DNA of 64,000 nucleotides, taken from NCBI GenBank assembly GCA_024196135.1, contig JAMQCK010000022.1, positions 113,443-177,442 of the forward strand, in the 5' to 3' direction. Origin of the DNA: Pleurotus ostreatus/Saccharomyces cerevisiae fusant. Lineage: Eukaryota; Opisthokonta. The notes under the pieces are model-generated. The model did no database searches. It was not told the DNA's origin and worked only from the letters and a program-made list of their open reading frames with translations. Shown in pieces: positions 34,066 through 46,615 of this stretch; the stretch's first letter is position 1, and every line of letters begins with the position of its first letter. A program made the position numbers and the translations under genes.

Positions 34066-36892
34066 TCATGTCCCTGCATAGAAATCCCGAGTGGCGGATT
34101 TTTCGCTGGCCTCGCTCTCCGATTCCCCCTCTTCCTCGCTCCCGCTCTCCCCCGGCTCGGACTCGCCATCCTCGCTACCCTCTTCCGAGCTACCCTCCTC
34201 TCCGTCTCCACTTCCCTCCTCTTCGTTCTCGCTTTCCTCGCCTTCCTCCTCTGCCTCTTCCTCGCTCGCGTAGAACGCGTCCAGATCCGTATACGGCGCC
34301 CGACTCGCACCCGTGGGCGCGGGCGACGAGCTCGTTGGTGTGAGTACCACGGGCGTCGTGCCTCTTGAAGACCTGACTTGCGCGGAGGATATTGCGGTCG
34401 GAGCGACGGCGACGGGCTGCTCGTCCTCGCTGTCCCGGATCACGGACTCTACGCCCTGCTCTAGCCAGTCGGGCAGGAGGCTGTCGAGGGCGGGCTTGCC
34501 CGTGATCACGCCGAGTGTGCCCAGTGCGGTCGCTTTCTCTGGAGGGCGCGTAAGCGTGTGTTGTTCCCTATACATCGCAACCTCTCCCCAAATAACATAC
34601 CAAACGGCGACGGCTCCTCCGGCACCACGCCCCCCTTGCCCTGGAACAGCACCATCTTCACCTGCTCCCGCCTCAGCACCACACCCGCGCGCTCGGGCTT
34701 CTCCCCATCGGCTATCAGCGACGCGGGCGCGACGCCGGCGAGCAGCGCGGCCATCATGCGCCCGCGGTCGCGCACGTCGTAGTTCGCGTCGTAGCGCGCG
34801 AGGGCGAAGACGTAGGCGGCGAGCAGGCCGAGGGTGCGGTCGCCGGGCTGGACGGCGAAGAGCTTGGCGGCGAGGGTGATGATTTGGAGCTTGACGAGGG
34901 GGTCCTGGGTGGGGTGAGATGGGATTTACGGGAAGGGGTGGGGTTAAAAGGGAAAAGCACAACGTACCTCGCTCATGAACGACTTCGCGGCCTTTCTTAG
35001 CACGTCTGGCGCCCACTCGGCCACGGACTCGCCGTCGGGTGCGCCGTACTGCCCGACCAGCCATAGGACACAAGCGCGCGCCTGCGCATGTCGGATGTCG
35101 TCGACCCGCCTTGCAAGCTGCGCGATGATCTCGAGGGGCGACTTTTGCCCGAATGCAACGCCGGTGCTCAGCTGCGTTTGCACCAGCTGCTTCAGGACGA
35201 GCACGGCACCGCTGACGACGGCTTCTGTTGTAGAATTAGCGACGTTCAAGACGATAGATTGAGGGGTGATGGTGTACGTAGCGCGATGCTCACCTTGTCT
35301 ACTCCTGATCATCCCTGTTAGTGCATTGAGACACTGTTGCGAGCTTTCAGGCGCGAGCGCGGCACAGCGTCCAACGGCTCGTATGGCAGCAAACACGACC
35401 TCATCGTCAGTGTCATCGGCGTAATCCTGCCAAAGACAGGAAGTCAGCAATGACAAAATTGGACATCCCGAAGAAGCAGCATGCAAAGGGAAAGGGAAGA
35501 TTACTAACGATGAACTCGCGCAGGATGGCCTGATAGTTGTCCGGGTTGATGATGTTCAACAACAGTCTGATCTTGTCAAGTTTGACCGGTCGCGCGTCGG
35601 ATGAGCGTATGAGGAACCGGACGTGGTGGGGGGAGAAGAGATGCTGTAGCACAAGATGTCAGTACCAGATGGATGGTCGCTCACGAAGTCTACACACGTA
35701 CCGGTAGCGAGTCTGAGAGGAGCAGGATGTGAGTGATGGTGACCCGCTCGACCTCCTTCGACATGGCGAGCAGGCGAATGAGTGGCTGGACGATCTTCCC
35801 GTGATAAGGTGGAGTTCCTGCGTAGTAGAATACGCGCGTCGCGGCCATGACGACCTGCAGATCTGCAGTCAGCAATACTCAAGGAGGATAATATGCACTG
35901 CACGTACCGCAGGATTCTGGCTCTGGAACAATGGCTCGCAGGATGAAAGCAGTAATCGCAGGTCCTTGTCTACATCCTCTCCATCCGCAGTGACTATCGG
36001 TCGCGGGAGCATCGTCCGGGCGTATCGGAGGAGCAGGTTCATGATGTCGACTTGTCCCCATTCGTCGACGTCGACCAGAACGCGGCATAGCCTGCGGTAA
36101 TGTCGGTGGAGGAGGTCGAGGCGCGTGGGGCATACGGCTTGGAAGGCGACGGCGACGCAGCCGATGGAGAGGGGGGATCGGTCACCGAGCATGGTGCCGA
36201 TGATGGATATAAGCGCTGGTTGGTGGGTGGTGTCGAGTCTGCGGGAGGATGGGTCAGTGAAGAGAGATATGACATGATTTGGACCTGTGCGCACTCGAAG
36301 CACTTGGGGATCGCGAGCGCGGCAGCTTTGCGCACATACGGACTCACGTCCGCCGCGCACTTCTTGATCGCGAGCACGACGAGGCTGCCGATCATAGGGA
36401 CGCGTATGCCGCTGAGCACGCGCAGCGCCATCGCGCGGATGAGGGGGCTGCCATCGGCGAGGTCACGCTGGAAGGTGTTGATGGAGAGGAGGGCGAGGTC
36501 GGGCTCCGCCTCGGCGTAGCGCAGGAGGTAGATGTACACGAGCTTGCGGACTTCGAGGTTGTGCGAGGCGACGTTCTTGACGACCTGGGCAAAGTACTCG
36601 GAGACGTTGCGGCCCTTGGAGATGAGCTGTGAAGGGTAGGGGAGGGAGGAGATGATTAGATGGATTGGGGGAATGTGCGGGTGTGACATACCGCGACCAG
36701 GCGCTTCATGGCGTCGAGCTTGTCACGATCGCTGTTCGAGTCCAGTTGCTTCCGGATGTTGCGCGTATCCTCGGCACCATCGAGGTACCCAGCGCCGCGA
36801 ACAAGCGTGAGGTCGCGGGTGTGCTCCGAGAGCGTCTCTTGTATTCGCATGCCAAGCCGTGAGGCATTCTCCTGGATGGCGGTGAAGTCCAT
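34066..36892 (-). CDS. APL6: AP-3 complex subunit beta (beta-adaptin)
   Basis: A 772-residue large adaptin of the AP-3 coat, which sorts cargo from Golgi/endosomes to the vacuole. Exons, minus strand: 36892-36692, 36626-36295, 36238-35908, 35854-35702, 35643-35509, 35426-35294, 35224-34968, 34904-34601 and 34538-34066. The N-terminal trunk is an ARM/HEAT solenoid with family blocks [59 protein letters not shown] and [19 protein letters not shown]. The end is a Ser/Glu-rich acidic hinge (about residues 695-765), the feature that separates AP-3 beta from AP-1/AP-2 beta, followed directly by the stop DFYAGT. No ear domain is present, which is common in fungal AP-3 beta. The donor at 35508 is GTTAGT; all exons join in phase. 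Confidence 0.94.
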
Positions 36893-37309
36893 TCTGGCAA
36901 TCTATTGTGCTGCTGAGCAGCACGACCAATCCAAGAGCGATACGAGAGGAGATGAGGTCGTCGAGTCGCGTACTGGACGCGCTCCGGATGGGCGTAAATG
37001 ACGTTCCCCATCATGAGCACCGTCGCGTGGGCGGTCCGGGAGTTGCCGAAGTTGAACTCCCCCGCGGCTCGCTGCCGAAAAGGGCATGGTTGTCTTGGTA
37101 AGACGAGGGTCGTCGGGGTGTTTTCCCAAGAATGGCACCGACTCGGTGCGTCTCGGTTCATTCTTTGTCGCCTGACCAACCTCAAATTCTAGCTCAGCTA
37201 GCTGACGGTGCTGGCTAGAAGTAACCGATGGTGGGAGGTATAAAAGCGTGATGGGAGAAGGAGTCTCCTGAGTTCTACAGCTCAGTTCTGCGGTACTTCC
37301 AACAGCAAA
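36893..37309. promoter_or_regulatory. Divergent promoter region AP-3 beta / SDR1
   Basis: 417 bp between divergent start cod­ons. The right part carries the SDR1 palindrome (37135-37149) and TATA box (37238-37245) listed separately. The left part must hold the adaptin promoter; no TATA is seen there. Confidence 0.5.
37135..37245 (+). promoter_or_regulatory. SDR1 promoter: 15 bp palindrome plus TATA box
   Basis: GCACCGACTCGGTGC (37135-37149) is an inverted repeat with a single central base, containing CCG-N3-CGG, the everted-triplet arrangement used by Zn2Cys6 factors. TATAAAAG follows at 37238-37245, 65-72 bp before the ATG. The core of the palindrome recurs before SDR2 and SDR4. Confidence 0.6.
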
Positions 37310-38263
37310 ATGTCTCAATCTACTGTCTATCTCATCACAGGCGCCAACCGTGGCATTGGTACGTCTAGTTGCTATCCCTCTAGATGATCACCGCTGACCA
37401 TCCACCTCTAGGCCTTGCCATGGTCCAAGCCCTAGCCGCTCGCCCCAATGCTGTTGTCTTTGCCGGAGCTCGTGATCCCGCTCGCGCTACTGAGCTCAAC
37501 ACGCTCGCCAAAGCGCATCCTGACCGCGTGCACGTCCTCAAAATCATCTCCGCGGACAGGGAGAATAACAAAGCCGCCATCGAGGAGGTGAAGCGGATGG
37601 CAGGCCGCCTCGATATTGTCATCGCGAACGCGGGTATCAACAACTCCTACGAGCCCGCGCTTGAGGTTCCTACGAAGGAGATGGTTGAGCACTTCGAGGT
37701 CAGAGCGATTCCTCGTGCTATACAGCTCGGCGGTTTTACTGACCCGACTTGTAGATCAACACGAACGGACCGCTCGTTCTCTTCCAGGAGGCGTACCCGC
37801 TTCTGAAGGAGAGCAAGACGCGCAAGTTTGTGACCGTCACCTCCGGGATTGGGAGCATCACCATCGCGGCCCAGCTCCCGGTTAATGTGTACCCTTATGG
37901 CGCATCTAAGGCTGCTGTTAACTGGGTGATGCGCAAGCTGCACCATGACTTCCCTGACTTTGGTGAGTACAAGTTCAATGAATTATATCCGTTGCACCCT
38001 CTTCACCCTCCCAAACTCGCCGTACATTTGACTCACCGACCCGCCCAGTCATCTTCCCCATCAGCCCCGGCACCGTCGAGACCGACATGGCAAAGCTCAG
38101 CCGCGAGAAGGACCCGGCGATGGTCGAGCTGCAGAAGGCCTTCCCGGCCACCACCCCAGAGGAGAGCGCGCGCGGTATCCTTGAGCAGGTCGATATCTCG
38201 ACGAGGGAGACGCACGGCGGGCAGTTTGTTGATTATAGCGGGCTGGGGAAGTGGGGGTGGTAG
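37310..38263 (+). CDS. Short-chain dehydrogenase/reductase, tandem copy 1
   Basis: A 252-residue classical SDR. Exons 37310-37358, 37412-37698, 37755-37962 and 38049-38263. Cofactor motif TGANRGIG (split by intron 1 inside the last Gly codon), FAGARDPARA after strand 2 (an Arg favouring NADP), structural IANAG, catalytic Ser in VTSGIGS and YPYGASKAAVNW with Tyr and Lys of YxxxK. It ends HGGQFVDYSGLGKWGW, a tail shared by all four copies. These proteins resemble csgA/sniffer-type cytosolic carbonyl reductases; the substrate is unknown. First of four head-to-tail copies with the same intron positions. Confidence 0.92.
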
Positions 38264-38885
38264 AGGAATAGGCTCGCAGGGTGTGGAAGAAGAGGATTGA
38301 AATGCTGTAAATGTGTAAGAAAATATGCAAGCTGGTAATCGCAATTCAGGTGCACACAAGTGACTCAAGTCGAACCCGAGCTCTGAACTCAGTCGTCCTA
38401 TGGCGACCTGCTCAGCGGATGAAAAACTGGCGCGCAGCGCCGCTTTGTTCTATTCTAGTTATTATGTTCTCGCCAAGCTTTGGTTTCTCTTGATTTTAGA
38501 CTTGAATGGCCCGAGGGTCAGCCAGCGCGCGGACATGTGGGTGACTGGGGACGCGCGTCACGTTACTCACATGATACCTGCCTGCCACGTGGGTGACCCA
38601 CTCAACATCGAACCTCCAACCCTGCAAGTATGAATGGCTTCCCTGTCTTTGTAAGGCGCTGTCCAGAGTACCCAATGGGCTGTCTGCCGTCTCAAAAAAA
38701 GAGGCTCCGAGTCGGTACGAATATATAAACACTGACTAATGCAGTTAGAAGAGGTCCTCAGTTCGACGAAATTGCTGGGGAGAAGTCATGGCCAGTCACT
38801 GCCAGTGGCGGCGAGGGTATAAAAGTACGATGGGAGAAGGGTGCTCTGTCGTACGTCCAACCTCTACAGATCCTTCTCCTACGAT
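38264..38885. other. Spacer between SDR1 and SDR2
   Basis: 622 bp without coding sequence. It contains the SDR2 promoter element and TATA box. The stretch from about 38640 (CTGTCTTTGTAAGGCGCTGTCC) resembles TGTCTTGGTAAGACGAG before SDR1 and GTGTCTTTGTAAGACGTAG before SDR4, indicating duplicated promoter DNA. Confidence 0.55.
38707..38825 (+). promoter_or_regulatory. SDR2 promoter: CCGAGTCGGT element plus TATA box
   Basis: CCGAGTCGGT (38707-38716) is the reverse complement of the ACCGACTCGG core found before SDR1 and SDR4. TATAAAAG is at 38818-38825, about 100 bp further and 61-68 bp before the ATG. Confidence 0.55.
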
Positions 38886-39886
38886 ATGGCTGGGGACACT
38901 GTGTACCTTGTAACGGGCGCCAACCGCGGGATCGGTACGTTCTTACTTATCTCTTTGATGCAGATGCCCATAGCTGAACACCCACCTCAGGCCTTGCCAT
39001 CGTCACTGCGCTGGCCGCACGGCCGAATGTTGTCGTCTTCGCGGGAGCTCGCGACCCCGCACATGCGACCGAGCTTAACGCCCTCAACAAAGCCCATCCC
39101 GGTCGCGTTCACGTTCTCAAGGTCGTTTCTGCCGACAAGGAGAACAACAAGGCCGCCGTTGAGGAGATCAAGCGCGTAGCAGGGCGTCTAGACATCGTGA
39201 TTGCGAATGCGGGTATTCACAAGTGCTACGCGCCGGCTCTCGAGGTGCCGCCGGAGGAGATGGTTAGGCATTTTGAGGTGAGGGGCGAGCTTTCAGTCCA
39301 GTCATACTATATGTCTTGACGGGATACTCACCTAAACCCTCCAGGTCAACACCAACGGCGCCCTGGTCCTGTTCCAGGCGACGTACCCGCTGCTGAAGGA
39401 GAGCAAGACGCCCAAGTTCGTGGCCGTCTCCTCCGTTATAGGGAGCATTACGATGGCCGCGGAACTCCCGGTCAACGTGTACCCCTATGGCGCGTCCAAG
39501 GCTGCTATCAATTGGATCATGCGCAAGTTGCACCACGACTTCCCCGACTTTGGTGGGTCTCGTTTTGCTCGCTCGCCGTCTTCTCGCTTTCCGTCGGCGT
39601 CGCCTGTTCCTCCTTCGCCGCCTCGTTTCGCTCCATCGCCCATGCAGCTTACTAACGCTTGCTACTTGCAGTCATATTCCCCATCAACCCAGGCGTTGTG
39701 GAGACTGACATGGCGAAGACGAGCCGCGAGAAGGACCCTGGCACGAATGTGCTGGGCGAGTCGTTGCCGTCCATTACGGCGGACGAAAGCGCGCGAGCTA
39801 TGCTCGAGCAAATTGATGTGGCGACGAGGGACACGCACGGAGGACAGTTTGTCGACTATAGTGGGCTGGGGAAGTGGGGGTGGTAG
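38886..39886 (+). CDS. Short-chain dehydrogenase/reductase, tandem copy 2
   Basis: A 252-residue SDR with exon sizes identical to copy 1 (49/287/208/215): 38886-38934, 38991-39277, 39345-39552 and 39672-39886. Motifs: TGANRGIG, FAGARDPAHA, IANAG, VSSVIGS and YPYGASKAAINW, ending KWGW. Its third intron (119 bp) is longer than in the other copies. In the loop after IANAG it reads IHKCYAPALEVPPEEM where copy 1 has INNSYEPALEVPTKEM, a region that shapes the substrate pocket, so substrates may differ. Catalytic residues are intact. Confidence 0.92.
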
Positions 39887-40585
39887 AGGAAATACATACA
39901 AGCCGTCACTTGTAACGGTGCTCGATCTGGCGCAGTCCAAGTGTACAGAAACTTGCGAGAAACAACTCCGAGTGCCCATAATGGCACTGCCAGGCTGGTT
40001 TGTTCCTATGATTTGGAATGAAGAACCTAATGTAGGAGAATGAGAGTTTACGAGTAAGCATGCCAGGTTGCATGCCGTCCGGAAGGACGACAAGGAGGCT
40101 GTTGACATTTGTTGATTCACATGGGCGCAGTCACAGTTTGTCACGCTCTTCGGAACACGCGCGCCGAACCCCGATCGCTACCTTCTTCTCGACTGCGACG
40201 ACCACCTTTCACATGAATAGCGCGCTGGCCCGTACTGTGGCGCTTCATGTTCAGGCTGCCGAGGCGGACTTTAGCACGCAGGTCTTATGACAGAACTACG
40301 CCATTCCTTTCGATGCGACGCCTCAAACCTATCAGACCGTACCATGCCTCAAGTTATACCTAACGAGGTCCTCCTCGCTGCATACCTGTGACGAAACTGG
40401 ACAATTGTTTGCTGCCTCCGACGAGTAATACCTCTATGGCTGGCTTTGCGAGGCGCCGAAATTTGCGTATCTCGGTGCTTTCCCCCAGATCCTGATGACG
40501 ACAACTGAACGCTGGGGAGTACAAAGGGAGGATGAATGAGTGATAACAGTCAGTCCAAGCAGCCCCCCCAGAATTCGAAGAGAAC
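39887..40585. other. Spacer between SDR2 and SDR3
   Basis: 699 bp, no gene recognised. Unlike the spacers before SDR1, SDR2 and SDR4, neither the full ACCGACTCGG element nor a good TATA box is seen before SDR3. Only a half-match (ATCTCGGTGC near 40468) and a GTACAAAG stretch are present. Confidence 0.5.
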
Positions 40586-41508
40586 ATGTCGGACCTCACT
40601 GTCTACTTGGTCACTGGCGCGAACCGTGGCATCGGTACGTGCAGCTTTCTCGTCCCTGCGAACCTTACTTCTACATTCTCTAGGTCTTGCTATCGTCACT
40701 GCGCTTTCTGCCCGCCCCGATGCTGTCGTCTTCGCCGGCGCTCGTGATCCCAGCCGCGCCAATGATCTCAATGCTCTTGCAAGAGCGCATCCCGGCCGCG
40801 TCCACGTCGTCAAGGTCGTCTCCGCGGACAAAGAGAACAACGAAACTGCCATCGAAGAAGTCAAGCGAGTGGCAGGGCATCTCGACGTCGTCTTTGCGAA
40901 TGCAGGTATCAGCAACTCCTACGAGCCCGCCCTCGAAATCCCGACGGAGGGGATGAACAGGCATTTCGAGGTAAGGACCGAGCTGCTTGTCCGCTGGGAG
41001 TCGCAAGTAGTGATGACTCACCTGACTACTAGGTCAATACGAATGGACCACTCGTCCTCTTCCAAGCGGCTTATCCGCTCTTACGCGGAAGTGCGAACCC
41101 CAAGTTTGTCACCATCTCCTCCGGTCTTGGCAGCATCGCTCTTGCAGGCGAACTCTCAGTCAACATGTATGCCTACGGCGCGTCTAAGGCTGCAGTGAAC
41201 TGGGTGATGCGCAAGTTGCATCGCGACTTTCCTGACATGGGTTCGTATACAGTTTCCCGTGTCGGCTTTTCACCTCGCTTACCATCCATACAGTCGTCTT
41301 CCCAATCAGCCCCGGCATGGTCGCCACCGACATGGCAAGAGATGGGGTTGAGAGGGAGCCAGCTATGCTAGAGCTGCAGAAGGCTCTTCCCCCAATTACT
41401 CCTGAGGAGAGCGCACGTGGAATCCTCGAACAGATCGATGTTGCGACGAGGGAGACGCACGGCGGGCAATTTGTTGACTGCACCGGCCTGGGAAAGTGGC
41501 GGTGGTAG
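40586..41508 (+). CDS. Short-chain dehydrogenase/reductase, tandem copy 3
   Basis: A 252-residue SDR. Exons 40586-40634, 40684-40970, 41033-41240 and 41294-41508 (49/287/208/215 bp). Motifs: TGANRGIG, FAGARDPSRA, FANAG (Phe instead of Ile), ISSGLGS and YAYGASKAAVNW, with tail DCTGLGKWRW. The donor of intron 3 is GTTCGT, unlike the GTGAGT/GTGGGT of copies 1 and 2. Catalytic residues are intact. Its promoter appears to have diverged from those of the other copies, so its expression may differ. Confidence 0.91.
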
Positions 41509-41958
41509 GATTCTTCGCGGTCGTGTTGTACATAAGTACGTTCTCATCAGGCTTCACAAAGCATCGACATTGATCCTTTGTGCAGCTCAGTGACCATGTC
41601 TGAATGACCTAATTGTGATATTTCCTTGCACCCGGGATGTTGATGCAGATCGTCCTCCTCTCAGCTCGCAGTTTCTGTCTTGTCGAGCGCGGACATCGCT
41701 CTCTTTGAAGGGTTGTGGCCGATGTGTCTTTGTAAGACGTAGTGTGTTCCGACAGTTCCGTCTCCATCGACAGTACCGACTCGGGATTTTCTACTTGTTC
41801 TTATTGCCTGACTAACTCAACGCCTAGGGATAGGCTCACCCTCTATGACAACCGTGGGTCGGATTTCTCCGTCAAAAGAGTATAAAGGAGCGAGGAATCG
41901 ATAGCGCTGCTCACTTCTACAGCCAAGCTGAAATCCTCGGTGTCTTCGACGCAATATT
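41509..41958. other. Spacer between SDR3 and SDR4
   Basis: 450 bp without coding sequence, containing the SDR4 promoter element and TATA box. Confidence 0.5.
41775..41888 (+). promoter_or_regulatory. SDR4 promoter: ACCGACTCGG element plus TATA box
   Basis: ACCGACTCGG (41775-41784) matches the SDR1 palindrome core exactly, and TACCGACTCGG also matches the reverse of the SDR2 site. TATAAAGG is at 41881-41888, 71-78 bp before the ATG. Confidence 0.55.
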
Positions 41959-42908
41959 ATGTCTTCCGCCGTCTACCTCATCTCCGGCGCCAGTCGCGGC
42001 CTCGGTAGGTGCCTTCACCGTCCCTTTTCACGAAGCGGACATGCCCAAACCACTTCCAGGTCTGGAACTCGCCACGCAGCTTGCCACCCGCCCCGACGCC
42101 ATTGTCTTCGCCGGTGCTCGCGACCCCGCACGTGCCACTGATCTGCAAGCACTCGCCAAATCGCACCCAGGACGCTTTCATGTCGTCAAACTCACATCTG
42201 CAGACAAGGAAGACAATATTGCGGCCGTGGAGGAGGTCAAGCGGATGGTAGGACGCCTCGACGTCGTGATCGCGAACGCGGGCATTGGCGATACCCTTGG
42301 GTCGGCGCTTGAGACTAGCCCAGCGGATATGGTCAGACACTTCGAGGTAGGCAATTCGTGGCGGTGGCCTTCAAGCAAGATTGCCCATCGCTCACCACTG
42401 ATCAAATTTCTCAGGTCAACACCAACGGCACCCTCCTTCTGTTCCAAGCGACGTACCCCCTCCTCAAGGAAAGCAAGGCGCCAAAATTCGTGGCCATCAC
42501 CTCCCAAGTGGGCAGCATCGTGCTCGCGGGCGAGATCCCGCTCATGATGTACCCCTACGGCGCGAGCAAGGCTGCGTTGAACTGGGTCATGCGCAAGCTG
42601 CATCACGACTTTCCCGACTTCGGTCAGTTTTTCTTTTCTTGATATTCACTCGGGTGATCAAGCTTGATTCTGAAACCGTCCTCAACGTCTTTGCAGTCAT
42701 CTTCCCCCTCATCCCGGGCACCGTCGCGACCGATGGGGCCCGCGCTGTGTTCGAGAGGTCTCCGGACATGAAGGAGGCGCATGAGGCTGCCATTATCCCG
42801 GCGGAGGCGAGTGCGCGGGGCATGCTCGAGCAGATCGATGTGGCGACGAGGGAGACGCATGGTGGCCAGCTTGTGGATTATAGGAGGATTGGGAATTGGC
42901 AGTGGTAG
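41959..42908 (+). CDS. Short-chain dehydrogenase/reductase, tandem copy 4
   Basis: The most diverged copy, 250 residues. Exons 41959-42004, 42060-42346, 42415-42622 and 42697-42908 (46/287/208/212). The cofactor motif is SGASRGLG rather than TGANRGIG, still compatible with binding. FAGARDPARA, IANAG, ITSQVGS and YPYGASKAALNW with YxxxK are kept. In the C-terminal region the conserved ETDMAK becomes ATDGARAVF, and the tail is YRRIGNWQW. The donor of intron 3 is GTCAGT. It converges on the OYE copy A gene with only 166 bp between stops. Confidence 0.9.
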
Positions 42909-43074
42909 AAAGTATACAGTGGCATACAACCAATTGGATGTGGAATTGAGGTACGCAGCGCGAAACTGCAATACCGTCGCGAGGCCGAATCGAGTGTCTT
43001 AAAAGATGTTCTAATTTCGTCGAATTCTCTATGATAATTCTAGGTGACAGCTCCCAGTCGATGATCTCAGAGTG

Positions 43075-44354
<1,280 letters not shown>

Positions 44355-45166
44355 GATATGCGATGGGTGGATGAGTCTGAGGAGGAGGAAGAGTTTGGAG
44401 GTGAGTTGATGAGGACTGCAGCATTTCGGTGCGCATTTTATAGGGCTCCCAAAGTCAGAATCGCGCCTTGTCGATAGGTCGGTAAGCAGAGATGGCGAGC
44501 GCTATCTTCCGGGTCCTCAGAGGGCGTCTCTCTGCGAGCAAGGATCTTCGCACCGTGTGCTGATTCACATTGGGCGTATCGTGAGGGAGGCACCGGCGCG
44601 CGAGCTGAGGTGACCGGCAGTACCCAGTATAGAAATGGCGGTCGGCGTGAGCATGACTCAGCTCTGCATCAGCCTTCGGTCTGAACGATGGGAGGATTGA
44701 ACACGGTAAGTGGCATATTGCATGCTTTTCGAGGAGTGCAGCTACACCGTCTTCGAGTGTATGACGATCCAGCAATGAAGTGTGCGGAAGAGGAAGAGAT
44801 GCTTGTGTCGTACCCGGCCGGGCGATGCCGTTCGGAATGATCCGGTCGGGTAACGTCCTCATTGGGAGTCCACGTCTTTGACACCGACTATCATGTTCAC
44901 TGTTCACAGCCGCGTTCGTTCGGCTATACCTGCCTATCTTCCTTGCAATTTGCTTGTCTATGTCATTCGATGGTCTGCATGCACGGCACGTAACCAAACA
45001 ACAAGGTCATAAATGGTCAAAAGTGGACACCGCCTCAAATCGCTTTGATCGCGACATAAGCGACAAAAGCACTGGCCACGCTCAACTCATGCATGTTCTG
45101 CCTGACTTTAAAAGCACCCGGGCTTGACAGTGACAACATCAGCGCGTTCCCTCCAGTGCCACTAAA
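44355..45166. promoter_or_regulatory. Divergent promoter region OYE copy A / F-box 1
   Basis: 812 bp between start codons. On the minus strand TATAAAAT (44435-44442) lies 81-88 bp before the OYE ATG. The following leader (GCTGCAGTCCTCATCAACTC...) closely matches the leader of OYE copy B. On the F-box side a TTTAAAAG around 45108-45115 may act as TATA. A matching region of 803 bp lies before OYE copy B. Confidence 0.6.
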
Positions 45167-46615
45167 ATGTCTCTCCTCCCTCAGTCATCTATCCCGCAAA
45201 GCCAAGTGTCCGCCACCCTGTCTCTGCGTCGCGACCTCGCACAAGTGCTCCCGCTCGAGCTACTCAGCATAATATTTCAGATCTGCGTCGAAGACTGTGG
45301 CATGACGCCGCTTCGCTTAACCCATGTCTCTCACTGGTGGCGCGAACTGGCCATCGGCTTGCCTCAGCTCTGGACACACCTCCGCATCCCTTGTCCCCAC
45401 GTCGGCCAAGGGCCGCATGAACACTGCGCGCAGATATGTTCAGACTGGATTAAGCGTAGCGGTCCTCATCTTGCCTTTATCCAAGTCCCTCCCTATGAGG
45501 ACTCGTGCATGACCACACTGCTGGCGAAGGACGTCCTAGCGGCGAATGGGGAGAAGATTGCTGCACTCGAGCTCCACTTGCCGGGAGAGGAAACCGAGCT
45601 ACCCAATCCAACAGCGCTGAGCTTCCTCAATCTGCCTCGCAGCTCGTTTCCCGCCCTCGAGTGTCTAACCCTCTACATCAATTTCGACGCATATGCGTTC
45701 ACGGACCCAGCCAATATTGCCACGTCCTTCAACGGATCGCCCCTTCGGCACCTCGATCTCAACTACTGGGGCTTTACTGGAGAGCCTACCCCGGACCAAG
45801 TGCTGGATATTGACTGGGGGAGGTTGAATTCCTTCGCTCTCTTCAACGAAACGAGCCCGTGGTGCCACGTCGAGGACATGTCTGATTTCGTCTTGACGCA
45901 TTTACAAGACATCATTTCTCTCACCCTCACAGCGCCTTCAAACGTCGACGTCAACACATCAGAGGACTTAAGGCGCTTCACATTCCCCGACCTGCGCATC
46001 CTCAGGCTTACGACAGAGATCGATTGTGAGGGAGGCAACGACAAAGCCTTCTTCCAAGGGCTGGAGTGCCCTAACCTCCACACGGTCCAGCTGGCTCTCT
46101 CTAGCACGGACGTGGACGAGACGGCAGACAAGCTCTTCGACTCGGGCTTCTTCAGCGACGTGGGCTTTCGTCGAACATCGCTTGCTCGCTTGCGCGCGCT
46201 CTCCCTTTGGAACTACACCGAAATATCGACGCAACAGCTGCTCGACGTCCTGGAGGAGACCCCGATGCTGGAAGAGCTCGACCTTCGCAATTCTATCCAA
46301 ATGCAGCCGAGATTCTACGAGCGCCTCGCGTGCGCAGCCACGCTCGTGCCGAGCCTGTGGTTGCTGAAGATCGACGGCCCTGTTGAATCGGTGGCGGACA
46401 TGCACGGCATGGTGGCAGGCATGGAGGCGATGCTGCGAGGGCGGTGGGATACTCAGAACCTCGCAAAGCCCGGGGTTTCGCTGCTGCAGGCCGTCTCCAT
46501 TACCTCTTCAGAGTTCAGCTACGATGCTGCGTGGGTGTGCGCTATGAAGCAGCTGTGTCCGACCGGCGCGAGACTGAGGATGCGGCCGACGACGTACACA
46601 TTGACTTATGATTGA
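45167..46615 (+). CDS. F-box protein with leucine-rich C-terminal region, copy 1
   Basis: An intronless 482-residue protein. An F-box-like motif at about residues 27-65 (LPLELLSIIFQICVED..., then LRLTHVSHWWRELAI) is followed by PQLWTHLRIPCPHVGQGPH, a block typical of agaricomycete F-box proteins. The rest has irregular leucine-rich segments (LRHLDLNYWG, LRILRLT, LRALSLWNY, MLEELDLRN) consistent with an LRR-like solenoid. Such proteins bind Skp1 and pick substrates for SCF ubiquitin ligases; the family is strongly expanded in mushroom fungi. The substrate is unknown. Lack of introns contrasts with nearly all neighbours. Confidence 0.82.
   Translation: MSLLPQSSIPQSQVSATLSLRRDLAQVLPLELLSIIFQICVEDCGMTPLRLTHVSHWWRELAIGLPQLWTHLRIPCPHVGQGPHEHCAQICSDWIKRSGPHLAFIQVPPYEDSCMTTLLAKDVLAANGEKIAALELHLPGEETELPNPTALSFLNLPRSSFPALECLTLYINFDAYAFTDPANIATSFNGSPLRHLDLNYWGFTGEPTPDQVLDIDWGRLNSFALFNETSPWCHVEDMSDFVLTHLQDIISLTLTAPSNVDVNTSEDLRRFTFPDLRILRLTTEIDCEGGNDKAFFQGLECPNLHTVQLALSSTDVDETADKLFDSGFFSDVGFRRTSLARLRALSLWNYTEISTQQLLDVLEETPMLEELDLRNSIQMQPRFYERLACAATLVPSLWLLKIDGPVESVADMHGMVAGMEAMLRGRWDTQNLAKPGVSLLQAVSITSSEFSYDAAWVCAMKQLCPTGARLRMRPTTYTLTYD

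Noticed and set aside
29469..42908. Claim of a secondary-metabolite biosynthetic cluster
   Set aside because: No polyketide synthase, NRPS, terpene synthase or cluster-specific transcription factor is present; tandem duplications explain the density of oxidoreductases.
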